In this document: piece by piece, positions 22,182-30,641 of the stretch
Layout of the letters: every line of letters starts with the position of its first letter
How positions within the stretch are numbered: position 1 is the first letter of the stretch
DNA from: Bacteroidota bacterium
GTDB lineage: Bacteria; Bacteroidota; Bacteroidia; Chitinophagales; JADJOU01
Direction: 5' to 3'
Assembly (NCBI GenBank): GCA_016713645.1
Contig: JADJOU010000033.1
Coordinates: 1 to 37,493, forward strand
DNA length: 37,493 nt
Translations under genes and position numbers: made by a program
Notes under the pieces: model-generated
The model's input: only the letters and a program-made list of their open reading frames with translations
What the model was told of the DNA's origin: nothing
Database searches by the model: none

Positions 22182-22823
22182 TTAATAAGATAGCGTCTTA
22201 TAAATTGCCAGATAATGCATTAGACTTCCCAAGATGACAAAACAATGCCAAATTGCATGGGTAAATTCTTTGCTTTTCCAGATATAAAACAAAACGCCTA
22301 TTAAATAAAAAGCACCGCCAATCATAATTAAATAGAATATTTCATGGGGCGTGTTGTGATAAACCGGCTTAAGAATCAACAAAACCATCGAGCCTATTAA
22401 TGAATAAATCAGGGCGGAGAAAAATTTATTATAGCGACTGTGTAAAAACAACTTCAGGAGCACACCCACTAAAATCAAAATCCAAATAATCGATAAAAAA
22501 TCGTGGAAAAGGGTTTCTCAAAATACTTATTCATCAAAGGCATATAAGTACCGCCGATGAGTATAAAGATACAGAGATGATCCAATAGTTTTAAAGTGAG
22601 TTTATCCTGTTTTTTTTTGCCTTATGGTACAATACTGAAGTGCCATAAACGGCGATTAAACCAAAGCAAAAAGGGCATTTGATAAGATACTATTACTAGA
22701 TTGGAATTGAGCAAACTTTGCAAATAGGACAATTGTTCCAATAATTGATAAGACCAAGCCCACTTGATGGGTGATTATATTTGCCTTTTCCTCTCGCTGC
22801 GTATAATGTTCGTCTATTTTCAA
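22182..22823 (-). CDS. Hemolysin III / TrhA family membrane protein (three frameshifts)
   Basis: This is a seven-helix membrane protein of the hemolysin III family (PAQR-like), of unclear physiological role. The corrected product is about 214 residues, the usual family length. Family motifs are EEKANIITHQVGL at the N-terminus, YGTSVLYHKAK, LLDHLCIFILIGGTYMPL, and at the C-terminus HAIWHCFVILGSLMHY. The conserved histidines of the metal site are therefore all present. The frame is broken by a missing base in each of three homopolymers (plus-strand A5 at 22668-22672, T9 at 22610-22618, A6 at 22495-22500). The start is uncertain: the only in-frame start-like codon is TTG 22823, which lies in a -7-like box (TAAATTTG, 22821-22828), so another error near the start is likely. 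Confidence 0.8.
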
Positions 22824-22893
22824 ATTTATATCATCCTTAACGCGGTAAAACTATTATTATTGAATCAAATTTTAAAAAAAATAATCTTAAAAA

Positions 22894-24014
22894 TTGTCTG
22901 GAATCTATATTCATATCCCCTTTTGCAAACAAGCCTGTCATTATTGTAATTTCTATTTTACAACATCTAAAAGCAACAAAGACAAACTAATAGATGCGAT
23001 TTGCAGCGAGATAGAGGCTAGTGCTGATTTCTTGCCCAGTAGAGATTTAAAGACCATCTATTTTGGGGGAGGGACACCTTCATTTATCGATTTGAATGAT
23101 TTGAAGAAAATCATGTCTTCAATCCAATCCATTTACGAAATCAAAAACACTGAAGAATTAACCCTAGAGGCCAATCCAGATGATATCACGCTTGAGAAAT
23201 TGGCGGGATGGCGAGATTTGGGCATCAATCGATTGAGCATCGGCGTTCAAAGTTTTGAGGATCGAGAATTAACCTTGATGAATCGGTCACACCAAGCTGC
23301 ACAGGCAGAAAAATCAATACTGATGGCGCAGGACGCGGGTTTTAATAATATTTCAATTGATTTCATCTATGGCTTGCCAGCATCGACGCAAGAATCATGG
23401 ACTAAAAATCTGGAAAAGGCCATAAAATTGGGGATCAAACACCTCTCCTGCTATTCCCTGACAGTCAAGGAAAAGACTAAATTGATGAAAATGGTCGATC
23501 GAGGGAATATCGCCATGATTGATGAGTCACTCAATATTCAACAATACCAATGGATGATTGAATATTTGACATCCCAAGGCTATGAGCAATACGAAATATC
23601 CAATTTTGCCGCAGAACAAACCTATAGTGTCCACAATACCAATTACTGGAGCGAAGTGCCCTATTTGGGCATCGGCCCAAGCGCCCATAGCTATGATGGG
23701 CAAAGAAGGCGTTGGAATATCGCCAACAATCTCAATTATATTGAAGGCGTGACGCAGGACAAGGAGTATTTCGAGGAGGAATGGCTCACAGCGGAAAACA
23801 AATACAATGAGTATATCCTCACTAAATTGCGAACAAAATGGGGAATTTCTCCTCAGAGATAAAATCTCGATTTGGTTTGGATATCAGCAATATATTAGAA
23901 GGAGAAATTAAAAAAGGCAATGTGGAGTTGAATTCATTGAACAAAATTGTCTTAAGTCAACAGGGGAAGCTCATTGCAGATGCCGTTTCGCTAGAATTCA
24001 TTCGTGATATCTAG
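22894..24014 (+). CDS. hemW: HemW-type radical SAM heme chaperone (one frameshift)
   Basis: This is a radical SAM protein related to coproporphyrinogen III dehydrogenase. HemW proteins bind heme and an iron-sulfur cluster and act in heme delivery. The N-terminus has the [4Fe-4S] motif CxxxCxxC in IPFCKQACHYCNF (residues 9-16), followed by YFGGGTPS, LEANPDD and GINRLSIGVQSF. The CNF motif after the third cysteine is typical of HemW. The first frame stops at 23862, but the next frame continues with SEIKSRFGLDIS to a stop at 24014. One base is missing near the CC at 23851-23852. The corrected length of 373 residues matches the family. The start is TTG 22894; an in-frame stop lies just upstream and no ATG is available. 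Confidence 0.92.
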
Positions 24015-24097
24015 GATTAAACAGTCATACATAACTACAAATCGTTATCCAAAATGTGCTTGAATGCATAAAATGAGAAAAATGTTGAAAAAAATTA

Positions 24098-24126
24098 TTG
24101 AATTATAGAATTTCTTTTTACTTTTG
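24098..24126 (+). promoter_or_regulatory. Promoter of rpmI-rplT
   Basis: TTG at 24098-24100, an 18 bp spacer and TACTTTTG at 24119-24126 match the Bacteroidota -33/-7 consensus. The ATG of rpmI is 21 bp downstream of the box. Confidence 0.75.
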
Positions 24127-24147
24127 CCGACCGAAAAATATCCGAAT

Positions 24148-24342
24148 ATGCCGAAAATGAAAACAAATTCCAGTGCCAAAAAGCGATTTAAGGTAACTGG
24201 TACAGGAAAGATAGCTAGAAGCAAGGCCTTCAAAAACCATATCTTGACCAAGAAGTCGAAGATTCGCAAGAAGCGTCTTTCTCAAGGTGGATTAGTAAAT
24301 GAAACAGAACTTCCAAGAGTATTGAGAATGCTCGGAATGTAA
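24148..24342 (+). CDS. rpmI: Large ribosomal subunit protein bL35
   Basis: A basic 64-residue protein beginning MPKMKTNSSAKKRFKVTGTG, the standard bL35 start and length. An upstream in-frame GTG or TTG would overlap the promoter. It is followed by rplT after 48 bp. infC, which usually precedes rpmI, is not here; hemW is. Confidence 0.97.
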   Translation: MPKMKTNSSAKKRFKVTGTGKIARSKAFKNHILTKKSKIRKKRLSQGGLVNETELPRVLRMLGM

Positions 24343-24390
24343 AATTGAATCTTACATTAAATAATATAATACAAATAAAAATATAACAAG

Positions 24391-24738
24391 ATGCCACGGT
24401 CAAAAAATAGTGTAGCCAGTAAAGCGAGAAAAAAAGCAGTCATGGAGCATGCCAAAGGATACTTTGGTCGTAGAAAGAATGTATGGACAGTAGCGAAAAA
24501 TGCTGTTGAAAAAGGATGGGCTTATGCATTTATAGGTCGTAAATTGAAGAAGAGAGATTTCAGAACACTTTGGATTGCGCGTATTAACGCCGCAGTGAGA
24601 GAGTTTGATTTATCTTATTCAAAATTCATCCACTTATTGGATGTTAACAAGGTAGATATCAATCGCAAGACACTTGCTGATTTAGCAGTGAATAATCCAG
24701 CTGCTTTCAAAGCAATTGTAATGAAAGTAAAACCATAA
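24391..24738 (+). CDS. rplT: Large ribosomal subunit protein bL20
   Basis: A 115-residue basic RNA-binding protein needed early in 50S assembly. Motifs are MPRSKNSVASKARKK, AKGYFGRRKNVW, FRTLWIARINAAVRE and ADLAVNNPAAF. It is co-transcribed with rpmI and followed by a strong terminator 17 bp downstream. In other bacteria bL20 represses its own operon, but I see no obvious pseudoknot in the short spacer. Confidence 0.97.
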   Translation: MPRSKNSVASKARKKAVMEHAKGYFGRRKNVWTVAKNAVEKGWAYAFIGRKLKKRDFRTLWIARINAAVREFDLSYSKFIHLLDVNKVDINRKTLADLAVNNPAAFKAIVMKVKP

Positions 24739-24755
24739 GAAGTATATTCATAGAG

Positions 24756-24789
24756 AAAAGGGTTGATAGAAATATCAACCCTTTTTTTT
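24756..24789 (+). terminator. Rho-independent terminator of rpmI-rplT
   Basis: AAAAGGGTTGATA and TATCAACCCTTTT form a 13 bp stem with a GAAA tetraloop, followed by a T run. Confidence 0.95.
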
Positions 24790-24830
24790 GCCCACTACAT
24801 CCAACTTTTTTTTCTTCAAAGATTTTTAAT

Positions 24831-24858
24831 GCGCAAATAGATTGAATCTATCATGCGC
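24831..24858. repeat. 28-bp near-perfect palindrome
   Basis: GCGCA, one base, ATAGATT, G, AATCTAT, two bases, TGCGC. It lies alone in the 219 bp between the rplT terminator and the tRNA-Ser gene and has no T run, so it is not a typical terminator. It could be an operator or a small-RNA hairpin. I see nothing else in this spacer apart from the tRNA promoter box. Confidence 0.6.
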
Positions 24859-24996
24859 CTATTCTGTGTTTCTCCAAATTGTATTTATTACTAGCATGAA
24901 AAAAAGCCAATTGCAAATTCAATAACAAGAAGCAGAAAAATATTTTCAAAACAGCTAAAAAATTGAAATTTCTCTGTGAAGTTTAAAAAACATTTT

Positions 24997-25004
24997 TACA
25001 TTTG
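24997..25004 (+). promoter_or_regulatory. -7 promoter box for tRNA-Ser
   Basis: TACATTTG is an exact TAnnTTTG match ending 4 bp before the tRNA. Confidence 0.65.
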
Positions 25005-25008
25005 CCTC

Positions 25009-25093
25009 GGAGAGATGTCAGAGCGGTTTAATGAGGCAGTCTTGAAAACTGTTGACTGTAATAGGTCCGGGGGTTCGAATCCCTCTCTCTCCG
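25009..25093 (+). tRNA. tRNA-Ser (anticodon UGA)
   Basis: The acceptor stem is GGAGAGA with TCTCTCC, the discriminator base is G, and the anticodon loop is CTTGAAA, giving UGA, which reads UCN serine codons. The long variable arm between the anticodon stem and the T arm (GGTTCGAATCC) is as expected for serine. CCA is not encoded. The gene stands alone between a promoter box and a terminator. Confidence 0.96.
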
Positions 25094-25094
25094 C

Positions 25095-25129
25095 AAAGCG
25101 CTGTAAACAAAAGTTTACAGCGCTTTTTT
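25095..25129 (+). terminator. Terminator of tRNA-Ser
   Basis: AAAGCGCTGTAAAC and GTTTACAGCGCTTT form a 14 bp stem with an AAAA loop and a T run, starting 2 bp after the tRNA. Confidence 0.95.
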
Positions 25130-25243
25130 ATTTCCTTCCCTTTAACTTAAATGTTGTGTCATAATGTTTCATATCTGTTGCATTAGATAATAGTCAACCA
25201 TATAGGCGCGTTACAATCATAGAAACAACTAAATTTTTATTCT

Positions 25244-26041
25244 ATGAAAACGTATCTCACTTACCTAGAACTCATCTTTGAAAATAGAAACCAATCTTAC
25301 GGTGCTTATGTGCTTCGAAGAGATTATCCACTGAACATTAAAAAAGCATTTGCATACGTCACATTCACTTTGCTCTTGCTGCTCTTGTTTCCATTCATCA
25401 TCAAAGAGGATAAGCCCATCCCCTATCGCATGACCAATATCACAAAGCCACTACATCCAAATATCAAACTCGTCGATGACATTATTCAAACCATTGTCAA
25501 TCCGCCAAAAGCAATGAATAAAACGAGCGATCAATCCTATCATTTGGTCAATAAACCCGCTGCTCAACTTGTTCCCGAAAATCTCCCCACGGCAATTCCT
25601 TCGATTGCGAATCCAACAATTGCTCCAGATAATGGTGCTGGCATCCCCGGTCAAAGTACAAGTGCTGGTTCTAGCGGAATTCCTGTATTATCTATTCCGA
25701 CGGAATCTAAAGTAAATACTGAAGCCATTTATAACCCAGACCAAGTGCACGAGCTTGCGGAATTCATAGGCGGTGAAGATAAACTCTATGATTTTTTAAG
25801 AGACAATTTGCGCTATCCCAATTGGGAGCAGGAACAAGGAATATCAGGAAAGGTGATTATTGCCTTCATCGTCGATAAAGAAGGAAAAGTTTCTGATGTT
25901 GAAATCTATCAATCCTCTAATAGAAAAAACTTCGACAAAGAAGCGCTAAGAGTCTGTTCCATGATACCAAATTGGAAGCCAGCTAAAGTAGAAGGGCATG
26001 CTGTAAAATCTAGGATGCATTTGCCTATCGCATTTGATTAA
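25244..26041 (+). CDS. TonB-family energy transducer
   Basis: A 265-residue inner-membrane protein that would pass energy from the proton motive force, via ExbB/ExbD, to TonB-dependent outer-membrane receptors. Residues 1-30 (ELIFENRNQSYGAYVLRRDYP) are typical of Bacteroidota TonB proteins. One membrane helix follows (about 34-52), then a proline-rich periplasmic linker. A C-terminal TonB domain from about residue 170 contains LRYPNWEQEQGISGKVIIAF, VDKEGKVSDVEI and FDKEALRVCSMIPNWKPA. exbB/exbD are not adjacent. No clear promoter is seen in the 114 bp before it. Confidence 0.92.
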   Translation: MKTYLTYLELIFENRNQSYGAYVLRRDYPLNIKKAFAYVTFTLLLLLLFPFIIKEDKPIPYRMTNITKPLHPNIKLVDDIIQTIVNPPKAMNKTSDQSYHLVNKPAAQLVPENLPTAIPSIANPTIAPDNGAGIPGQSTSAGSSGIPVLSIPTESKVNTEAIYNPDQVHELAEFIGGEDKLYDFLRDNLRYPNWEQEQGISGKVIIAFIVDKEGKVSDVEIYQSSNRKNFDKEALRVCSMIPNWKPAKVEGHAVKSRMHLPIAFD

Positions 26042-26097
26042 CAATTTCAATTTAAGCCCTCTTAACTCTTTTTAAATAAAATCTAAAACAGAAAGTT

Positions 26098-26105
26098 TAG
26101 TTTTG
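26098..26105 (+). promoter_or_regulatory. -7 promoter box for the DUF2480 gene
   Basis: TAGTTTTG is an exact TAnnTTTG match, 23 bp before ATG 26129. Confidence 0.55.
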
Positions 26106-26128
26106 AAAAGTATTTAGAGAAGCAATTT

Positions 26129-26626
26129 ATGGAACTCATCAATAAGGTTGCGCAAAAGAATATCATCACGCTCGACTTGGAAAAATTTTATCCAAGCGTC
26201 GAGGATATTCTCTATTTCGACTTAAAAAACTATCTCTTCAAAGAGTTGATATTAAAAGAAGGAGAATTCAGAGATGCACTCAAACAAATAGATTGGGGGA
26301 AGTATTCAAATAAACATGTCGTTCTATTTTGCTCCAACAAAGCCATCATTCCCATGTGGGCATTCATGCTGGTCACGGCCTATCTCAATGAAAACAATGC
26401 AGAAGTATACGCTTCAGCAGAAAATATTGAAGAAGAAATTATCGTGCGAAGTATTCAAAATCTTCCTCTAGAAGAATATAGAGACGAGCGAGTAATAATT
26501 AAAGGCTGCGGAGAAAAGAATCTCTCACCAAAGGTTTATTTGTCCATTACTCAAAAATTACAACCAATTACTAAATCGATTATGTATGGCGAAGCTTGCA
26601 GCACTGTCCCAATTTATAAAAAATAA
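26129..26626 (+). CDS. DUF2480 family protein
   Basis: A 165-residue soluble protein of a family found mainly in Bacteroidota, of unknown function. Recognisable segments are ITLDLEKFYPS, FCSNKAIIPMWAFMLVTAYL, LPLEEYRDERVIIKGCG and the end SIMYGEACSTVPIYKK. The conserved cysteines in KGCG and GEACSTVP could hold a metal or be redox-active, but this is only a guess. The last 41 bp overlap the start of the lytic transglycosylase gene, so the two are probably translated together. Confidence 0.9.
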   Translation: MELINKVAQKNIITLDLEKFYPSVEDILYFDLKNYLFKELILKEGEFRDALKQIDWGKYSNKHVVLFCSNKAIIPMWAFMLVTAYLNENNAEVYASAENIEEEIIVRSIQNLPLEEYRDERVIIKGCGEKNLSPKVYLSITQKLQPITKSIMYGEACSTVPIYKK

Positions 26627-27563
26627 ATCTACTTCTATTTCGAAGTCGCTTTTGGTATTGACAACCCTTGGAAGTATTGGATTTATCTATATGCTCATCA
26701 ATTCATTTGTCGGGGAGAACAATCAAATCTCACATGTCAACAGCACCATTCCCGCCAATGCATGTGTCTATCAAAAAATCAATTCCATTTGCAGCGATCG
26801 CAAATTTGATTTCGCGGGAGAAGATTTACCAGTTTATGATATAGATGTAAAAGAGCGATTAGATCGCGAAGTGTTGATCAATACTTATTGGCAATCCAAT
26901 ACATTGCTCTCTTTGAAATTGGCGGATAAGTATTTCCCCATTATTGAACCCATTTTAAAGCAAAAAAATATCCCAGATGATTTTAAATATTTAGCGCTGA
27001 TTGAAAGTGGTTTGAGAGATGTCGTCTCGCCAGCAGGTGCTGCAGGCAAATGGCAAATCATGAAAGAGACAGGCAAAAACTACGGATTAGAAATCAATGA
27101 TGATGTGGATGAGCGCTATCACTTAGAAAAAGCGACCTATCTAGCGTGTCGTTATTTTCAGCAAGCCTATGATACATTTGGTTCTTGGACTGCAGCAGCA
27201 GCTTCATTCAATATAGGCATAGCAGGTTTGAAGAATCGTTTAAAGGAGCAAAGAGTCACAAACTTCTATGATCTTTGGTTGAACTCAGAGACTTCTCGAT
27301 ATGTCTTTCGCATAGTCGCCATGAAGGAAGTCTATAAATACCCTAAAGCATTTGGCTATTACTATGAAAAGAGCGAGTCATATAAACCAGAGGAATACGA
27401 TATGGCTACGATATTCGAACCCACTGATTTGATTGAATACGCAGCATGTTACAACATGAAATACAAAGAGCTAAGAGCATTGAATCCTTGGTTGCGCTCC
27501 TATAAATTGCCCAATAAGAATGGCAGGCTCTATGATTTAAAAATAAAGAAAAGAGCGGCATAG
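26586..27563 (+). CDS. Membrane-anchored lytic transglycosylase (SLT / MltD-like)
   Basis: A 325-residue enzyme that would cleave peptidoglycan glycan strands in the periplasm, leaving 1,6-anhydro ends. Residues 20-40 form an N-terminal membrane anchor or uncleaved signal. The SLT domain spans about 105-250, with the catalytic glutamate E140 in LALIESGL followed by SPAGAAGKWQIMKETGKNYGL and the AAAASFNIG motif. A short C-terminal stretch (DLIEYAACYNMKYKELRALNP) resembles a degenerate LysM module. ATG 26586 lies within the end of the DUF2480 gene, in another frame. No other start fits the hydrophobic N-terminus better. Confidence 0.9.
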   Translation: MAKLAALSQFIKNKSTSISKSLLVLTTLGSIGFIYMLINSFVGENNQISHVNSTIPANACVYQKINSICSDRKFDFAGEDLPVYDIDVKERLDREVLINTYWQSNTLLSLKLADKYFPIIEPILKQKNIPDDFKYLALIESGLRDVVSPAGAAGKWQIMKETGKNYGLEINDDVDERYHLEKATYLACRYFQQAYDTFGSWTAAAASFNIGIAGLKNRLKEQRVTNFYDLWLNSETSRYVFRIVAMKEVYKYPKAFGYYYEKSESYKPEEYDMATIFEPTDLIEYAACYNMKYKELRALNPWLRSYKLPNKNGRLYDLKIKKRAA

Positions 27564-27635
27564 GTTTTTTAACCTCATTTTGTCTTTCCCACAACAATTT
27601 TACGTTTATACAAGATATAAGAAAGATTGTTTTAC

Positions 27636-27653
27636 TATGCAATTTACTGCATA
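27636..27653. repeat. Short inverted repeat upstream of pit
   Basis: TATGCA, six bases, TGCATA. It is a possible operator in the 243 bp between the transglycosylase gene and pit. The rest of that spacer holds the Pho-box-like array and the pit promoter. Confidence 0.35.
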
Positions 27654-27717
27654 AACATGTATCTCCATTAATTTTTACCATCCTAGAATTTTGTTGCACT
27701 AGGAGTCTTCAAGCAAG

Positions 27718-27757
27718 ATAAACATTGCGAAAACAGATTCTTAACAATTCCTTAACA
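27718..27757 (+). promoter_or_regulatory. Pho-box-like array: four direct repeats with 11-bp period
   Basis: ATAAACA at 27718, GAAAACA at 27729, CTTAACA at 27740 and CTTAACA at 27751 are each separated by 4 bp. The 7+4 bp architecture is that of PhoB/PhoP boxes, and the TTAACA core equals the Bacillus PhoP half-site. The last copy abuts the -33 TTG of the pit promoter, a common activator position. Binding by a PhoB-type regulator is inferred; no such gene is in the window. Confidence 0.6.
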
Positions 27758-27786
27758 TTGGAAGTGGGCTAACTAGCTTTTCTTTG
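27758..27786 (+). promoter_or_regulatory. Promoter of pit
   Basis: TTG at 27758-27760, an 18 bp spacer and TTTCTTTG at 27779-27786 (seven of eight consensus positions, the A being replaced). A weak -7 box behind an activator-like array fits a regulated promoter. The ATG is 20 bp downstream. Confidence 0.5.
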
Positions 27787-27806
27787 CAGCATAAAATTTC
27801 ATACAT

Positions 27807-29210
27807 ATGTTCGGAATAGATTTAACAGATTTAGGTACTTGGGGAACATTCTTCTTCTTCGCCAGTGTGCTTGCCGTATTGACATTTGAGTTTGTCAATG
27901 GATTTCACGATACTGCTAATGCCGTTGCTACCGTGATATACACCAAAGCACTCAAACCCAAAGTGGCTGTAATATGGTCGGGGATTATGAATTTTGCAGG
28001 GATGATTACGAGTAAATATGTATTTGGATTGGGTGTTGCTATGGGAATTATAAAATTACTTCCCTTGACAGAGATGATGAATATTCCAGCAGGAGAATCT
28101 ATCGCACTTGTATTGGCAATTGTGATAGGCGCTATTATATGGAATTTGGGAACATGGTATTTTGGTATTCCGTGTTCATCTTCGCATACACTCGTTGGAT
28201 CACTACTAGGAGCTGGATTGGGATTTCAGATGATTCATGGTGGTGATGGTGTCAATTGGGATAAGGCAAAAGATATAGGGATGTCTCTATTAATGTCACC
28301 AGCATTTGGATTTACAATGGCTATTTTCCTCATCTTTATTTTCAAAAAGGTCTATAAGCGTAAAGATCTTTTCAAAGAACCAGAGGGAGAAAATCCACCG
28401 CCATTTGGTATTCGAGTATTGCTGATTATCACTTGTTCATTGGTGTCATTTTTTCATGGATCAAATGATGGACAAAAGGGATTGGGATTATTGTTGGTAA
28501 TTTTGATGACATTCTTGCGTATGCAATATGCTTTGCACAAAGATTTTGGAGATGAAAAAACCAGGTCGCATTTATCGCATTTAGAACAAATTTTGGTTGC
28601 GAATAAAACAGGCGCTTCCTTAGAAAAAGAATTTGAAAAGTCAATCCTAACTATAACAGAAATTAAAGAATCAGCTAAATCTATTGCAACTGCAGATAAA
28701 AAGGAAAAATTCAAATTGAGAAAGAAGATTCAGAGTTTGACAAAATCACTGGAATTGATCACCAAAGATCCTGAATTATTGCCAGATGCAAAAGTGAGAA
28801 GCGAGATCAAGGGCGAACTTAAGTCGATTAAAAAGAGCATTGAGTTTACTGATGATTGGGCTATCATGCTCATTGCATTATCAATAGGACTTGGAACGAT
28901 GATTGGATGGAAGAGAATTGTGGTAACTATTGGAGAGAAAATTGGAAAATCTCACCTCACATATGCTCAAGGTGCATCAGCAGAATTGGTAGCCTCTTTG
29001 ACCATTGGATTATCTACTTGGATGGGATTGCCCGTGAGCACCACCCACGTATTATCATCAGGTGTTGCTGGAACTATGGTAGCAACAGGTGGTGTCAAAA
29101 ACCTACAAAAATCAACGGTTGTTAATATTGGCTTAGCATGGTTATTGACCTTGCCTGTCACGATATTATTGGCCATGGGACTATTCTTATTATTGAGACT
29201 ATTCGCTTAA
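27807..29210 (+). CDS. pit: Inorganic phosphate transporter, PiT family
   Basis: A 467-residue inner-membrane protein that takes up phosphate, usually as a metal-phosphate complex with protons or sodium. The duplicated PiT signature is present: FVNGFHDTANAVAT at residues 29-42 and SFFHGSNDGQKGLGLL near 212. GIPCSSSHTLVGSLLGAG and GLPVSTTHVLSSGVAGTM mark the two halves. A charged cytoplasmic insert lies between about 240 and 350 (KSILTITEIKESAKSIATAD). It sits behind a Pho-box-like array and in front of a phosphate-type porin gene, so the region looks like a phosphate-uptake unit. Confidence 0.95.
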   Translation: MFGIDLTDLGTWGTFFFFASVLAVLTFEFVNGFHDTANAVATVIYTKALKPKVAVIWSGIMNFAGMITSKYVFGLGVAMGIIKLLPLTEMMNIPAGESIALVLAIVIGAIIWNLGTWYFGIPCSSSHTLVGSLLGAGLGFQMIHGGDGVNWDKAKDIGMSLLMSPAFGFTMAIFLIFIFKKVYKRKDLFKEPEGENPPPFGIRVLLIITCSLVSFFHGSNDGQKGLGLLLVILMTFLRMQYALHKDFGDEKTRSHLSHLEQILVANKTGASLEKEFEKSILTITEIKESAKSIATADKKEKFKLRKKIQSLTKSLELITKDPELLPDAKVRSEIKGELKSIKKSIEFTDDWAIMLIALSIGLGTMIGWKRIVVTIGEKIGKSHLTYAQGASAELVASLTIGLSTWMGLPVSTTHVLSSGVAGTMVATGGVKNLQKSTVVNIGLAWLLTLPVTILLAMGLFLLLRLFA

Positions 29211-29224
29211 TTCATTTTTAAAAC

Positions 29225-29262
29225 TACCTCTTGAAAGTCAAATTTCAAGAGGTATTTTTTTT
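29225..29262 (+). terminator. Terminator of pit
   Basis: TACCTCTTGAAA and TTTCAAGAGGTA form a perfect 12 bp stem with a six-base loop, followed by eight T. Confidence 0.95.
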
Positions 29263-29320
29263 GCCTGAACCCAAAGTACATAACATTTATTTAATCTTAA
29301 ATCAACAACATAAACACATT

Positions 29321-30519
29321 ATGGGCGCTAAAACTATTTTACTTAATATTTTAATAACACTTGCGTTATTTTCAATTAATAATGCTCAAGCAGCAGATAC
29401 AACAAGCCATGCCAAAAAAGAATGGTTTAAATCTTTTTCCATAAGAGGGTATTTGCAAGCAAGATACAACCGACTATTAGAGACGAATTCAAAACTAAAA
29501 TGTGAACAATGTGATAGAAGTTGGGGAGAAAATGGCGGATTTTTTCTAAGAAGAGCGCGAATTATTTTTTCAGGGGATGTTCATACACGCGCTTATATGT
29601 ATATCCAAATGGATTTGGCCAATGTGATCAGTGGAACGAATAACACCCATTTTTTACAACTACGCGATGCTTATTTTGATATCAGTGTAGATGCAAAAAA
29701 AGAATTTCGATTTAGAATTGGTCAGAGCAAAGTGCCCTATGGATTTGAGAATTTGCAATCCTCACAAAACAGATTAACACTAGATAGAGTAGATGCCCTG
29801 AATAGTGCTGTAGCTAATGAGCGAGATTTGGGTGTGTTGTTTATGTGGGCACCTTCCAAAACCAGAGAATTGTTTGCAAGATTGGTCAATGATGGTTTAA
29901 AGGGAAGTGGTGATTACGGGGTTGTTGCTATTGGCGCATACAACGGTCAGACGGCAAATAAACTAGAACTCAACGATTACCCCCATGCAGTAGCAAGATT
30001 GACTTACCCATATGAATTCAAAAACAAACAAATCATAGAAGCTAGTATTCAGGGCTATCAAGGGCATATCGTCATTGAAAAGAATGCAAAGAATAAAGGT
30101 GCATCGGAATACTTTGAGCGCAGAGCTGCAGCTTCATTTGTCTGGTATCCACAGCCATTTGGAATACAGACAGAATACAATATTGGAGAAGGTCCAAGAT
30201 TTGACAATACAGATTCAATAACAAAAAATCAAAAATTGGAAGGATTCTATATTCAAGCCATGTATATGCAAAAAATTAAAAAACATATCCTCATACCATT
30301 TGTAAAATATCAATATTATAATGGCGGGAAAAAACATGAAATCGATGCTAGAAGCTATCTAGTGCGCGATGTAGAGTTTGGCGTGGAGTGGCAACCATTT
30401 AAAACTTTGAATTCACCGCTATTTATACCATTTCGAATAGAACATTTGAAGATTATTCAAAAGCCAATCAACAATCAAAAGGAAATTTACTTCGTTTGCA
30501 AGCACAGTTAAATTTTTAA
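29321..30519 (+). CDS. Phosphate-selective porin O/P family protein (frameshift near 3' end)
   Basis: An outer-membrane beta-barrel of the OprO/OprP type, expected to let phosphate or polyphosphate through. ATG 29321 opens a signal peptide (MGAKTILLNILITLALFSIN). FSIRGYLQARYNRL, GGFFLRRARIIFSGDV, FRIGQSKVPYGFENLQSS and RDLGVLFMW are typical of the family. The frame ends in IYFVCKHS, but restoring one A after the AA at 30449-30450 gives EHLKDYSKANQQSKGNLLRL and then QAQLNF. That is a proper barrel end with a terminal phenylalanine, 399 residues in total. Together with Pit upstream it makes an outer- plus inner-membrane phosphate route. Confidence 0.88.
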
Positions 30520-30536
30520 AACAAATATGAACAGGG

Positions 30537-30575
30537 AAAAGCCTTTATTTCAATGCAGGAATAAAGGCTTTTTTT
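30537..30575 (+). terminator. Terminator of the porin gene
   Basis: AAAAGCCTTTATT and AATAAAGGCTTTT form a 13 bp stem with a 10-base loop and a T run. Confidence 0.93.
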
Positions 30576-30608
30576 ATTTTATGTTATGATAAAAAAGTGT
30601 AGTTTTAT

Positions 30609-30628
30609 AATGACTAATAATTGTCATT
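30609..30628. repeat. Inverted repeat before the NYN-LOTUS gene
   Basis: AATGAC, eight bases, GTCATT, ending 13 bp before ATG 30642. The placement suits an operator or a leader hairpin. Confidence 0.4.
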
Positions 30629-30641
30629 GAGAATATAAATT

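Noticed and set aside
29231..29320. Longer N-terminus of the porin starting at 29231
   Set aside because: It would cover the pit terminator and precede a perfect signal peptide that begins at ATG 29321.
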